Origin: Flavobacteriales bacterium
GTDB taxonomy: Bacteria > Bacteroidota > Bacteroidia > Flavobacteriales > JADGDT01
Reading direction: 5' to 3'
DNA: 12,085 nt
NCBI GenBank assembly: GCA_023145275.1
Contig: JAGLEB010000118.1
Coordinates: 1 to 12,085 of the forward strand
The position numbers and the translations under genes were made by a program. Shown here one piece after another: positions 1 to 7,799 of this stretch. A model generated the notes under the pieces. It did no database searches. It saw nothing but the letters and a program-made list of their open reading frames with translations, and was not told the DNA's origin. Position 1 is the first letter of the stretch. Each line of letters begins with the position of its first letter.

Positions 1-287
1 TGTCGTTCTTAAGTGCGAAACTTTAATTACTTAAACCTTCTGCAATATAAAAGTAGTAATTCTCCTACATTAACACCTACGCAAATAATGATTTATGCAA
101 TAATATTGCATTGAGTATTAAGTGTTACAATCACAATTAATAACAATACTGCAACTTTTAGCCTTTATATAGAATAATTCTTAAATATAATTAACTTTTT
201 TTTAAGAAATAACATAATCACAATCTATACATATCCAAAGAGATAGACACACATTACCTTTATTCCATTAAAAATAAATAATTTGAC
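1..287. other. Non-coding leader upstream of the locus
   Basis: I see no convincing gene in this AT-rich stretch. It holds the palindrome at 95-111. It also has a weaker AT-only inverted repeat (TTCTTAAA at 178-185 with TTTAAGAA at 201-208), which lacks the G+C-rich stem and trailing T-run of a terminator. A possible Bacteroidota -7 element, TACCTTTA at 255-262, matches TAnnTTTG in all but the last base and lies about 25 bases before the GH2 start. No clear -33 TTTG accompanies it. The locus promoter is expected here by position, but I cannot place it firmly. Confidence 0.5.
95..111. promoter_or_regulatory. 17-bp perfect palindrome, candidate operator
   Basis: The sequence ATGCAATA-A-TATTGCAT is a perfect inverted repeat with a single central base, 177 bases before the GH2 start. 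Odd-centred symmetric sites of this size are typical of dimeric regulators, and the site lies upstream of a carbohydrate operon. That it is an operator is inference: no second copy was seen in the window, no regulator gene is present, and AT-rich DNA yields palindromes by chance. Confidence 0.3.
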
Positions 288-2888
288 ATGAGTAAAAACA
301 TCTACATACATTTGTTACTAATAGCAATAACAAGTTTACAATTTAGTTCATGTAGCAATACTACAAAAAGTAGTAATACAATAGAAACAACTTCTCTAGA
401 AAGGGACTGGACAATAATCAATTCATCAAAAACTGATGATAAGGGTGATTTAATAAGTTCTACAAACTATGAGTTGCAGGAATGGCAAAAAGCTAAAGTG
501 CCAGCAACCATTCTAGCAAATCTTGTTGAAAATGGTGTTTATACCGATATTTTTAAAGACCAGAATTTCGATAAAATAGACAAGGAACAGTTTAAAACAA
601 GCTGGTGGTATAGAAAGAGCTTCAAAATAAACAAGTCTGAAAAATCAAACTATAATCTAATATTTGAAGGAATAAACTACAGAGCAAATATTTGGTTAAA
701 TGGGAAGCAAATAGCTAAAGCTTCGGATATAGAAAGTCCATACAGAATGTTCACATTTAATGTGAGCGCTATGTTTGTTGAAGGTGAAAATGTTTTAGCT
801 GTAGAGGTCTTCCCTCCTGCCAAAGACGATTTAACAATTGGTTTTGTAGATTGGAATCCCGAGCCATCAGATAGAAACATGGGAATTTGGAGACCTGTAT
901 TAATTGTTGAAACTGGAAAGGTTGCATTAAAAAATCCGGTTATTAACTCTAAAGTTAACCTTGAAACCTTAGCTAGTGCAGAGTTAACAATAAATTCAGA
1001 CATCGTTAACTATGGCAACAAAGATCAAAAAGTTACTATAAACGGTAGTATCGATGAAATTAAATTTTCTAAAGAAATAAACATAATAGCAAATTCAACT
1101 ACTAAAGTTGAATTTAATTCTAAAGAATTTTCTCAATTAATAATTAGCAATCCTAAACTTTGGTGGCCAAATGGACTTGGAGATGCAAATTTATACAATC
1201 TAGAACTAACTGTTTCAAATGCAAACACAATTTCAGATAATCACAATATTCGTTTCGGAATACGTGATATTGAAGAGTACGTAAACGAACAAGGCCATAA
1301 AGGCTGGATGGTTAACGGCAAAAAAGTTCTTATAAAAGGTGCTGGTTGGGTTGATGACATCTTACTAAACGACGACGATCAGAAAGTTATTGATCAACTT
1401 GAGTACGTAAAGCATATGAACCTAAACACTGTGAGATTAGAAGGTTTTTGGGGTAAGAACAAAACTTTGTTTGATCAATGTGATGAGTTAGGTCTTTTAG
1501 TAATGATTGGATGGAGCTGTCAATGGGAATGGCAAGACTACTGTGGACGCGAAGAGTTAGACACTTTCATGTCAGTAACTACCGATCACGATATAGAAGT
1601 ACAGACTCAAGGATATGCCGATCAGGTTACGTGGCTTAGAAACCACCCTTCAGTATTTATGTGGGTATTTGGTAGCGATAAATTACCTATTACAAAACTT
1701 GAGAAAAAATTAAACGAGACTATTACTGAGCTTGATGGTACACGACCTATCCTTTCGAGCTGTAAAGCCCAGATAAGCGAAATTACAGGTCCATCAAGAG
1801 TAAAAATGGAAGGTCCTTATGGTTATGTTACTCCTAATTATTGGTATATCGACAAGCAATTTGGGGGAGCATTTGGATTCAATACAGAAACAGGTCCTGG
1901 ACCACAAATACCACCTTTAGAGAGCCTTAAGAAAATGCTTTCTGAAGATAAACTTTGGCCAATGGGCGAAGATTGGAAATATCACCTAGGAAGAAATGAA
2001 TTTCATACCCTTGATAGATACATAAAAGCTTTTGATGCTAGATATGGAAAATCTAATAGTGTAGAAGACTTTGCTAGGGTATCACAGATATCAAACTACG
2101 AAGCTATACGTCCAATGTTCGAAGCATTTGCTGTTAACAAAGGAGAAGCTACAGGTGTTATTCAATGGATGCTAAATTCGGCTTGGCCAGAGATGTTTTG
2201 GCAACTTTATGATTATTACTTAATGCCAACAGGTGCATTTTATGGCACTATGAAATCGGCTCAAACAGTTAATATTATTTATAATTACGGAGATAAAGCT
2301 ATCTACCTTACTAACGAGAAATTTGAGACACAGAAATCAATGACTTCAGAAATAAAGGTTTTTGATATTAACTCAAAAGAATTATTAAGTAAGACTATTA
2401 AATCAGATATAGCAGAGAACTCATCTTCAAAGATATTTGATATTCCTAATCTTAAAAATTTAACAACTACATACTTTGTACACGTAAGTCTTAAGGATTC
2501 TGAAAACAATGAAGTAGCTAATCAAATTTACTGGTTATCTACTGGAGTTGACACATTCGACTGGGATAAAACAACTTTCGTAAACTCTCCTAACAAAGAT
2601 TTTGGAAGCTTAAGAGGTTTGAGAACTATGCCAAAATCAGATGTTAATAAAAAAGTGTTATACAAAGATGAAGGAAATAAAACTATAGTGTCTGTTGAAT
2701 TAAAAAACAATTCTGATAAAATTGCTTTCTTCATTGAGATGCAAGTAAATAACAGCGAAAAAAACGAAAGTATATTACCTGTATTCTGGGATGACAACTA
2801 TGTTACTCTTTTACCTAATGAGACAAGAACTTTCACTGCTAAAATTGCAAAAACAGGACATGATAATTTAAATGTAAAATATAATTAA
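288..2888 (+). CDS. GH2 exo-beta-D-glucosaminidase-like lipoprotein
   Basis: Predicted exo-acting glycosidase removing glucosamine from the non-reducing end of chitosan oligomers. The 866 residues start with a lipoprotein signal (lipobox FSSC, Cys22), followed by a jelly-roll sugar-binding domain (about 35-210), an immunoglobulin-like domain (about 215-325), a TIM barrel (about 335-655) and C-terminal beta domains. From memory of the family it resembles Amycolatopsis CsxA along its length, for example TVRLEG (381-386), MEGPYGYV (507-514) and WMLNS (627-631) before WQLYDYY. The predicted acid/base is Asp464 in FGSD and the nucleophile Glu534 in FNTETG, about 70 residues apart as in CsxA. Ordinary GH2 enzymes have Asn-Glu at the acid/base site. 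Residues after Cys22 (SNTTKSSN) lack the acidic surface-export signal, so a periplasm-facing location is likely. It is first in the operon, 31 bases before the ROK gene. A beta-mannosidase-like role is less likely. GH2 membership is near certain; glucosamine specificity is probable. Confidence 0.88.
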   Translation: MSKNIYIHLLLIAITSLQFSSCSNTTKSSNTIETTSLERDWTIINSSKTDDKGDLISSTNYELQEWQKAKVPATILANLVENGVYTDIFKDQNFDKIDKEQFKTSWWYRKSFKINKSEKSNYNLIFEGINYRANIWLNGKQIAKASDIESPYRMFTFNVSAMFVEGENVLAVEVFPPAKDDLTIGFVDWNPEPSDRNMGIWRPVLIVETGKVALKNPVINSKVNLETLASAELTINSDIVNYGNKDQKVTINGSIDEIKFSKEINIIANSTTKVEFNSKEFSQLIISNPKLWWPNGLGDANLYNLELTVSNANTISDNHNIRFGIRDIEEYVNEQGHKGWMVNGKKVLIKGAGWVDDILLNDDDQKVIDQLEYVKHMNLNTVRLEGFWGKNKTLFDQCDELGLLVMIGWSCQWEWQDYCGREELDTFMSVTTDHDIEVQTQGYADQVTWLRNHPSVFMWVFGSDKLPITKLEKKLNETITELDGTRPILSSCKAQISEITGPSRVKMEGPYGYVTPNYWYIDKQFGGAFGFNTETGPGPQIPPLESLKKMLSEDKLWPMGEDWKYHLGRNEFHTLDRYIKAFDARYGKSNSVEDFARVSQISNYEAIRPMFEAFAVNKGEATGVIQWMLNSAWPEMFWQLYDYYLMPTGAFYGTMKSAQTVNIIYNYGDKAIYLTNEKFETQKSMTSEIKVFDINSKELLSKTIKSDIAENSSSKIFDIPNLKNLTTTYFVHVSLKDSENNEVANQIYWLSTGVDTFDWDKTTFVNSPNKDFGSLRGLRTMPKSDVNKKVLYKDEGNKTIVSVELKNNSDKIAFFIEMQVNNSEKNESILPVFWDDNYVTLLPNETRTFTAKIAKTGHDNLNVKYN

Positions 2889-2919
2889 AATAAAGTTCCA
2901 CCTAGTTTTAAATATAATT

Positions 2920-3750
2920 ATGAAAAATAAAACAATAATAGGAGTTGATTTAGGAGGCACTAATATGCGTGCAGGAAGAATTGAAAACGGAGTTCTTGTA
3001 AATGTTTCTTCAAAGCCTGTTCCTAAAACAGATAATTCTAATGAGGTTTTAGACTTGTTGATAGATACTATTACTTCTGTTTTGAATAGTGATGTTGTAG
3101 CTATAGGAATTGGAGTTCCTGGAATATTGGATAAAAATACAGGAGTTATTTTCGACTTAGTAAATATCCCTTCGTGGAAAGAAATTGCATTAAAAGAAGA
3201 ACTAGAAAGTCATTTCAATTTACCAATATTTCTCGACAACGATGCAAACTGTTTTGCTCGAGGTGAAAACATATTTGGTAAGGCACAGGATGTAAAAAAT
3301 GTTGTTGGGCTAACACTAGGCACTGGAATGGGTGCTGGTGTAATAATAAACGGAGCACTTCATTCTGGACTTATGTGTGGTGCTGGTGAACTAGGAGAAC
3401 TACCTTATCTAAATGCTAATTATGAGAAGTACTGTAGTGGACAATATTTTAGGGATATAAATAATACAACTGGCGAGATTGAGTATAATAAAGCTGAAAA
3501 AGGTGATTTTGCTGCAATTGAAATGTTCGAAAATTATGCTTCGCACCTTGCTAAGGCAATAGAAATGGTGATACTAACCTATGCACCAGATAAAATTGTT
3601 TTAGGTGGATCTGTAGCTAAATCGAAAAAATACTTTGAAAAGAATCTTCTAACATTTATTAACAAAAACAATTGGAGAAACCTACCTAAAATAGAATATT
3701 CAGAACTAGAGAACTCTGCAATATTTGGTGCTGCATCACTTTGTTTCTAA
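2920..3750 (+). CDS. ROK-family sugar kinase, probable glucosamine or glucose kinase
   Basis: Cytoplasmic ATP-dependent sugar kinase of the ROK family, with no DNA-binding domain, so not an XylR/NagC-type repressor. The 276 residues carry an intact phosphate-1 loop (DLGGTN, 10-15), the catalytic aspartate in DNDANC (Asp108), the phosphate-2 motif (LGTGMGAG, 133-140), the sugar-contacting GAGELG (154-159, Glu157) and the adenosine motif VLGGS (227-231). The usual ROK zinc site (His plus CxCGxxGC) is absent. The His position is Glu160, and only Cys172 of a YCSG motif remains, a form I associate with other Bacteroidota ROK proteins. It lies 31 bases after the GH2 gene and 18 before its paralogue, so all three are probably cotranscribed. 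Given the GH2 enzyme, phosphorylation of released glucosamine is the best guess. Glucose, N-acetylglucosamine or mannose cannot be excluded from sequence. Confidence 0.85.
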   Translation: MKNKTIIGVDLGGTNMRAGRIENGVLVNVSSKPVPKTDNSNEVLDLLIDTITSVLNSDVVAIGIGVPGILDKNTGVIFDLVNIPSWKEIALKEELESHFNLPIFLDNDANCFARGENIFGKAQDVKNVVGLTLGTGMGAGVIINGALHSGLMCGAGELGELPYLNANYEKYCSGQYFRDINNTTGEIEYNKAEKGDFAAIEMFENYASHLAKAIEMVILTYAPDKIVLGGSVAKSKKYFEKNLLTFINKNNWRNLPKIEYSELENSAIFGAASLCF

Positions 3751-3768
3751 AATATAAGTTTCATTACT

Positions 3769-4656
3769 ATGATATTAAAACACGACAATAAAGAAGAGGC
3801 AATAGTTGGAGTTTTTCTAGGAGGAAAAGTTCTGTATGCTGGAAAGGTGAAAAATGATAGAATTGTAAAGAGTACAAGCTATACTATTGACAATCTTGCT
3901 AGTGAAGAAGAGGTTTTAGATCAAGTAATAAAAGCAATAAAAGAAGTATTTGATGATGAAGTAAAAGGTATTGGAATTGGTGTACCAAGTCTTGTAGATA
4001 CCGAAAACGGAATCGTTTATGAAGTACAGCATATTCCTTCTTGGGAAGAGGTTCACCTTAAAGACATACTTACTGACATATTTAATGTTAGTATTTATGT
4101 TAACAATGATGCAAACTGTTTTGTAGTTGGAGAAAAATATTTCGGAAAGGCTATTACAAAAAAGAATGCAGTTGGACTTGTTATTGGCACAGGACTTGGA
4201 GCTGGTATTATTGTAGATAACAAGCTCTATTCTGGTATAAATTGTGGTGCAGGAGAAATTGGTATGATGCCATACAAAGAGCATAACATTGAATACTACG
4301 TTAGTTCAAAGTCATTTTTAGATAAGTACGAAATAGACTTTCAATCATTGTTAGAAAGAGCAAAAGAAGGAAATAAAATTGCCCTTAGGATTTTCGAACA
4401 ATTTGGTGAAGACATAGCTATGGCAATTCAAATTACCCTTTTTGCTTATGCCCCTGAAATAATTATTCTCGGTGGACCTACAGCAATAGCTTATGATTTC
4501 TTCAAAGTGTCAATGATGAAAGAATTAGAAAAATTTCCTTACAAAAAAGTAGTAGAAAATATTGAGATAGAAGTAAGCATGAATATTGAGATGCCTGTAT
4601 TAGGTGCTGCTGCACTACTTCTTGATGCTAAACAGAAGAAATTTATATTAAACTAA
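3769..4656 (+). CDS. Divergent ROK-family protein with altered phosphate loop
   Basis: A second ROK homologue (295 residues), evidently a paralogue of the gene before it. They share IGIGVP, NDANC, the GTG-GAG phosphate motif, CGAGE and the ILGG motif at the same spacing. Asp114 in NNDANC, the catalytic base, is kept. The phosphate-1 loop is changed: where active ROK kinases read D-hydrophobic-GGT, this protein has FLGGK (16-20), losing the conserved Asp and Thr. The zinc site is also gone: Met166 replaces the usual His, and even the single YCSG cysteine of the paralogue is now YVSS (177-180). It may be a weak kinase, a kinase of shifted specificity, a partner subunit of the intact enzyme, or a sugar sensor. 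There is no helix-turn-helix, so a direct repressor role is unsupported. An 84-base AT-rich gap with two T-tracts follows before susC, with no terminator stem. Confidence 0.8.
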   Translation: MILKHDNKEEAIVGVFLGGKVLYAGKVKNDRIVKSTSYTIDNLASEEEVLDQVIKAIKEVFDDEVKGIGIGVPSLVDTENGIVYEVQHIPSWEEVHLKDILTDIFNVSIYVNNDANCFVVGEKYFGKAITKKNAVGLVIGTGLGAGIIVDNKLYSGINCGAGEIGMMPYKEHNIEYYVSSKSFLDKYEIDFQSLLERAKEGNKIALRIFEQFGEDIAMAIQITLFAYAPEIIILGGPTAIAYDFFKVSMMKELEKFPYKKVVENIEIEVSMNIEMPVLGAAALLLDAKQKKFILN

Positions 4657-4740
4657 ACTTAATTCAATATATAGATTAGATTTTTTTAGAATACATTTTT
4701 TTTAACAACAAATACTTTTAAACAATTAAACACAACATTT

Positions 4741-7700
4741 ATGAAACAGCTTAACACTACGTTGTTACTTCTGTTCTTCTCAATTTCCATTTTTGCACAA
4801 TCGCAATATTCGGGAATAGTATTAGACGAAAACAACGAACCACTACCAGGTGTATCCATAATAATAAAAGGATCACTTCAAGGAACATCGACTGATTTCG
4901 ATGGGAATTTTATTATTGATGCTAATGAAGGAGATATTTTAGAGTTCTCTTTTATGGGATATTACACACAAACTCAAAAATTAAGCTCTCAAGCTACTTA
5001 CAACATTTCTTTACAGCCTGACACAAAAGCCTTAGACGAAATTGTAGTTGTGGGATATGGAGTTCAGAAAAAATCGGATTTAACGGGATCTATTGCTACT
5101 GTAAAACCAGAAGATTTACAAAACAGAGATGTAGCTAATGTGGACCAAGCTCTACAAGGACAGATGGCAGGTGTTACAGTAACGCAAGCATCAGGTACTC
5201 CTGGAGAAGCTCCATCTGTAAATATTCGTGGTATTGGAACTCTTAACAACTCTGCCCCTTTATATGTTGTAGACGGTATGATGGTAGAAGATATTTCTTA
5301 CTTAAACTCTAGAGATATCGAATCACTACAAGTTTTAAAAGATGCGTCAGCTTCGGCTATCTACGGATCACGTGGTGCTGGTGGTGTAATTATTGTTACA
5401 ACAAAAAAAGGTAAGGCTGGTGAAGGAAAAGTAAATTTCAATTCTTATTACGGATTCCAAAATTTTGCTCACTCACCTGAACTTACAACAGCTTCAGAAT
5501 GGGCAATGCTGAATAATGAAGCTAGACTAGCAGCAGGTTTATCACCTGATTACAATCCTTCTGAATACGGAGTGGGAACTGATTGGCTTGGTGCTATTTC
5601 ACAAAAAAATGCTCCAATACAAAATTACGATTTATCTTTTTCGGGAGGTAGCGATAAAAGCACTTACTTTATTAGTGGTGCATATATGAGTCAAGCAGGT
5701 ATTATTCAGAAATCAAACTACGATAGATTATCTATTAGAATAAATGCAGAGCACCAAGTAAAATCTTGGTTGAAAGTTGGTGAGAACATTACAGTATCAA
5801 GCTCAAATCAAGGTAAAATTCTTGAAAGTGACGATTGGAACAATCTTTTAGTCACTCCACTTACTGTATCTCCATTACAGTCGATCTACAACTCTGATGG
5901 AACTTACTCAGTTTCAAAAAATCAGGTAAACAACCCTGTTGCTAAAATGGACAACACTAGAAATAACGATAATAACTTTAGAGTTATTGGTAATATTTTT
6001 GGAGAAATTGAATTTATGAAAGGTCTTATTTTTAGATCTAATGTAGGTGTTCAATACAGAATCGGAGACAACCATGTTTTTAATCCTGTTTACTACGTTT
6101 CACCAACTGAAGGAAACCAGATAAACAGTTTGGGAAAACATCAGAATAAAAATCTTTCTACTGAGTGGACAAATATGATGTCGTACATGACAACTATTAA
6201 CGAGAAGCACAGTATTACTGGTATATTAGGTACCTCAGTATTTATGGAAAAGATGGAATGGCATGGACTTACTGTTACTGATCTTCCTACTGACGATGAT
6301 AACAATGTTATTATTGACAACTCGCCTAATGCAAAAATAGCTAGTGCTTATGGTTCTTTTATCGAAGTAAACCAACTGTCTTATTTTGGACGGATAAACT
6401 ACTCTTACAATAACAAGTATTTGCTTACTGCAAATTTAAGAGCTGATGGATCTTCAAAATTTGGTACAGAAAACAAATGGGGTATATTCCCTTCTTTCTC
6501 TACTGGTTGGAAAATTTCTGAAGAAGATTTCTTAAAAGACAATTCTGTTATTAGTAGTTTAAAAGCAAGAATCGGTTGGGGACAAATTGGTAACCAAGGA
6601 TCGATCCCTGCATACACACAAACTACTCTTGCAACAGGAGGAAATAATTATGTTTGGGGTGGTGCTTTAGTACCAGGTACATCTTTTCCTGGAATTGGAA
6701 ACGACGAAATTAAATGGGAAACAACTACGACAACAAACTTCGGTTTAGATTTCGGTTTCTGGGAAGGTAAATTATCTGGATCTGCTGAATATTATATGAA
6801 AACTACTACTGATATGCTATTGCAAGTACCCGTACCAGGTCAAGCAGGTATAGAAAGTGCTCCTTGGCAAAATGCTGGAGAAATGGAGAATAGCGGTATT
6901 GAGCTTGGTCTTTTATGGAGAGATAATGTCGGAGATTTCGAATATTCTATAGGTGGTAACTTTACAACAATCAATAATAAAGTAACTAGTTTAGGTGGAG
7001 CTAATGAGTTTATTGATGGGGCAGAATACAGAAACTGGGGATACATGACTAGAACAGTTGTAGGAAGACCAATTGCAAACTTTTATGGTTTAGTTGCTGA
7101 AGGTATTTTCCAAAACCAAAAAGAAATAGACGATTACTATGCAAACTCTAAAGATGGGATACCTAGTCATATTCAACCTGGAGATGTAAGATATCAAGAT
7201 ATTGATGGAGATGGTGTTGCCGATTATGATTTTATCGGAAGCCCACTACCCGATTTCACTTACGCTATAAATGGTAGTATTGCATACAAAGGTTTAGACT
7301 TTAACTTTATACTTAATGGTGTTTCTGGAAATGATATTTACAACGGAACTAATGACTATTTATTAAATTCTACGGCATATTGGAATATGAGTAAAACTAT
7401 GATGAATAGATGGACTGGTGAAGGATCTACTAATAATCCTAAGCATGCACGTATGAATGCTAAAGACACTAACAACTCATTGAAATCAAGTAGATTTATC
7501 GAAGATGGTTCTTATTTGAGAATTCAAAATGTACAAATCGGATATTCTTTCTCTGATAAAGTATTAGAGAGATTGAAACTTGATAGATTCAGAGTGTACG
7601 TAAGTGGTCAAAACTTATACACTTTCACAAAGTACATGGGATATGATCCTGAAGTTGGTGGATCAGGCCTTGATATTGGTTTAGATAGAGGTGCATACCC

Positions 7701-7743
7701 AATTCCACGTACTATCACATTCGGTGTTAATTTAGGATTCTAG
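4741..7743 (+). CDS. susC-like: SusC-type TonB-linked outer membrane transporter
   Basis: TonB-dependent outer membrane barrel that imports oligosaccharides, with SusD as its lid. The 1000 residues begin with a Sec signal peptide (about 1-19, cleavage after IFA). A carboxypeptidase-regulatory-like domain follows (about 22-95, including GIVLDENNEPLPGVSI), then a TonB-box-like segment DEIVVVGYG (99-107). The plug carries the SusC-type motifs NIRGIGTLNNSAPLYVVDG (161-179) and SAIYGSRGAGGVIIVTTKKG (205-224). The rest is a beta-barrel ending in an aromatic terminal strand (FGVNLGF, last residue Phe), the signal for barrel assembly. No secretin/STN domain precedes it, so there is no sign of direct sigma/anti-sigma signalling. 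Start at 4741 fits the signal peptide. SusD follows after 56 bases. The family is certain; the substrate is inferred only from neighbours. Confidence 0.97.
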   Translation: MKQLNTTLLLLFFSISIFAQSQYSGIVLDENNEPLPGVSIIIKGSLQGTSTDFDGNFIIDANEGDILEFSFMGYYTQTQKLSSQATYNISLQPDTKALDEIVVVGYGVQKKSDLTGSIATVKPEDLQNRDVANVDQALQGQMAGVTVTQASGTPGEAPSVNIRGIGTLNNSAPLYVVDGMMVEDISYLNSRDIESLQVLKDASASAIYGSRGAGGVIIVTTKKGKAGEGKVNFNSYYGFQNFAHSPELTTASEWAMLNNEARLAAGLSPDYNPSEYGVGTDWLGAISQKNAPIQNYDLSFSGGSDKSTYFISGAYMSQAGIIQKSNYDRLSIRINAEHQVKSWLKVGENITVSSSNQGKILESDDWNNLLVTPLTVSPLQSIYNSDGTYSVSKNQVNNPVAKMDNTRNNDNNFRVIGNIFGEIEFMKGLIFRSNVGVQYRIGDNHVFNPVYYVSPTEGNQINSLGKHQNKNLSTEWTNMMSYMTTINEKHSITGILGTSVFMEKMEWHGLTVTDLPTDDDNNVIIDNSPNAKIASAYGSFIEVNQLSYFGRINYSYNNKYLLTANLRADGSSKFGTENKWGIFPSFSTGWKISEEDFLKDNSVISSLKARIGWGQIGNQGSIPAYTQTTLATGGNNYVWGGALVPGTSFPGIGNDEIKWETTTTTNFGLDFGFWEGKLSGSAEYYMKTTTDMLLQVPVPGQAGIESAPWQNAGEMENSGIELGLLWRDNVGDFEYSIGGNFTTINNKVTSLGGANEFIDGAEYRNWGYMTRTVVGRPIANFYGLVAEGIFQNQKEIDDYYANSKDGIPSHIQPGDVRYQDIDGDGVADYDFIGSPLPDFTYAINGSIAYKGLDFNFILNGVSGNDIYNGTNDYLLNSTAYWNMSKTMMNRWTGEGSTNNPKHARMNAKDTNNSLKSSRFIEDGSYLRIQNVQIGYSFSDKVLERLKLDRFRVYVSGQNLYTFTKYMGYDPEVGGSGLDIGLDRGAYPIPRTITFGVNLGF

Positions 7744-7762
7744 ATAAAGGTTTAATGTAAAT

Positions 7763-7780
7763 AACGCAAAACAATGCGTT
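7763..7780 (+). promoter_or_regulatory. Small hairpin between susC and susD
   Basis: AACGCA (7763-7768) pairs with TGCGTT (7775-7780) around the 6-base loop AAACAA, 19 bases after the susC stop and 19 before the susD start. No T-run follows, so it does not look like a terminator. A role in mRNA processing or 3'-end protection of the susC message is possible but is inference. Confidence 0.4.
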
Positions 7781-7799
7781 TATATAAAATACATAAAAA

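Noticed and set aside
677..1003. Antisense open frame opposite the GH2 gene
   Set aside because: No domain, signal or independent context; the + strand frame is clearly a GH2 enzyme across the same bases.
288..2888. GH2 beta-galactosidase, beta-glucuronidase or beta-mannosidase
   Set aside because: The Asn-Glu acid/base motif expected in those groups is replaced by Gly-Ser-Asp, and the surrounding sequence follows the exo-glucosaminidase type.
3916..4284. Antisense open frame opposite the second ROK gene
   Set aside because: It has no recognisable motif, is rich in Asn, Ile, Phe and Cys from AT-rich reverse reading, and is fully nested in a conserved gene.
2920..4656. ROK proteins as transcriptional repressors of the locus
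   Set aside because: ROK repressors carry an N-terminal winged helix. Both proteins begin almost directly with the phosphate-1 loop, leaving no room for one.
4657..4740. Possible terminator or separate promoter between the second ROK gene and susC
   Set aside because: There are two T-tracts (4681-4687, 4696-4703) but no stem before either. TAGATTTT (4677-4684) and TACTTTTA (4713-4720) each match TAnnTTTG in 7 of 8 bases, but without a -33 element, and such matches are common in AT-rich DNA.
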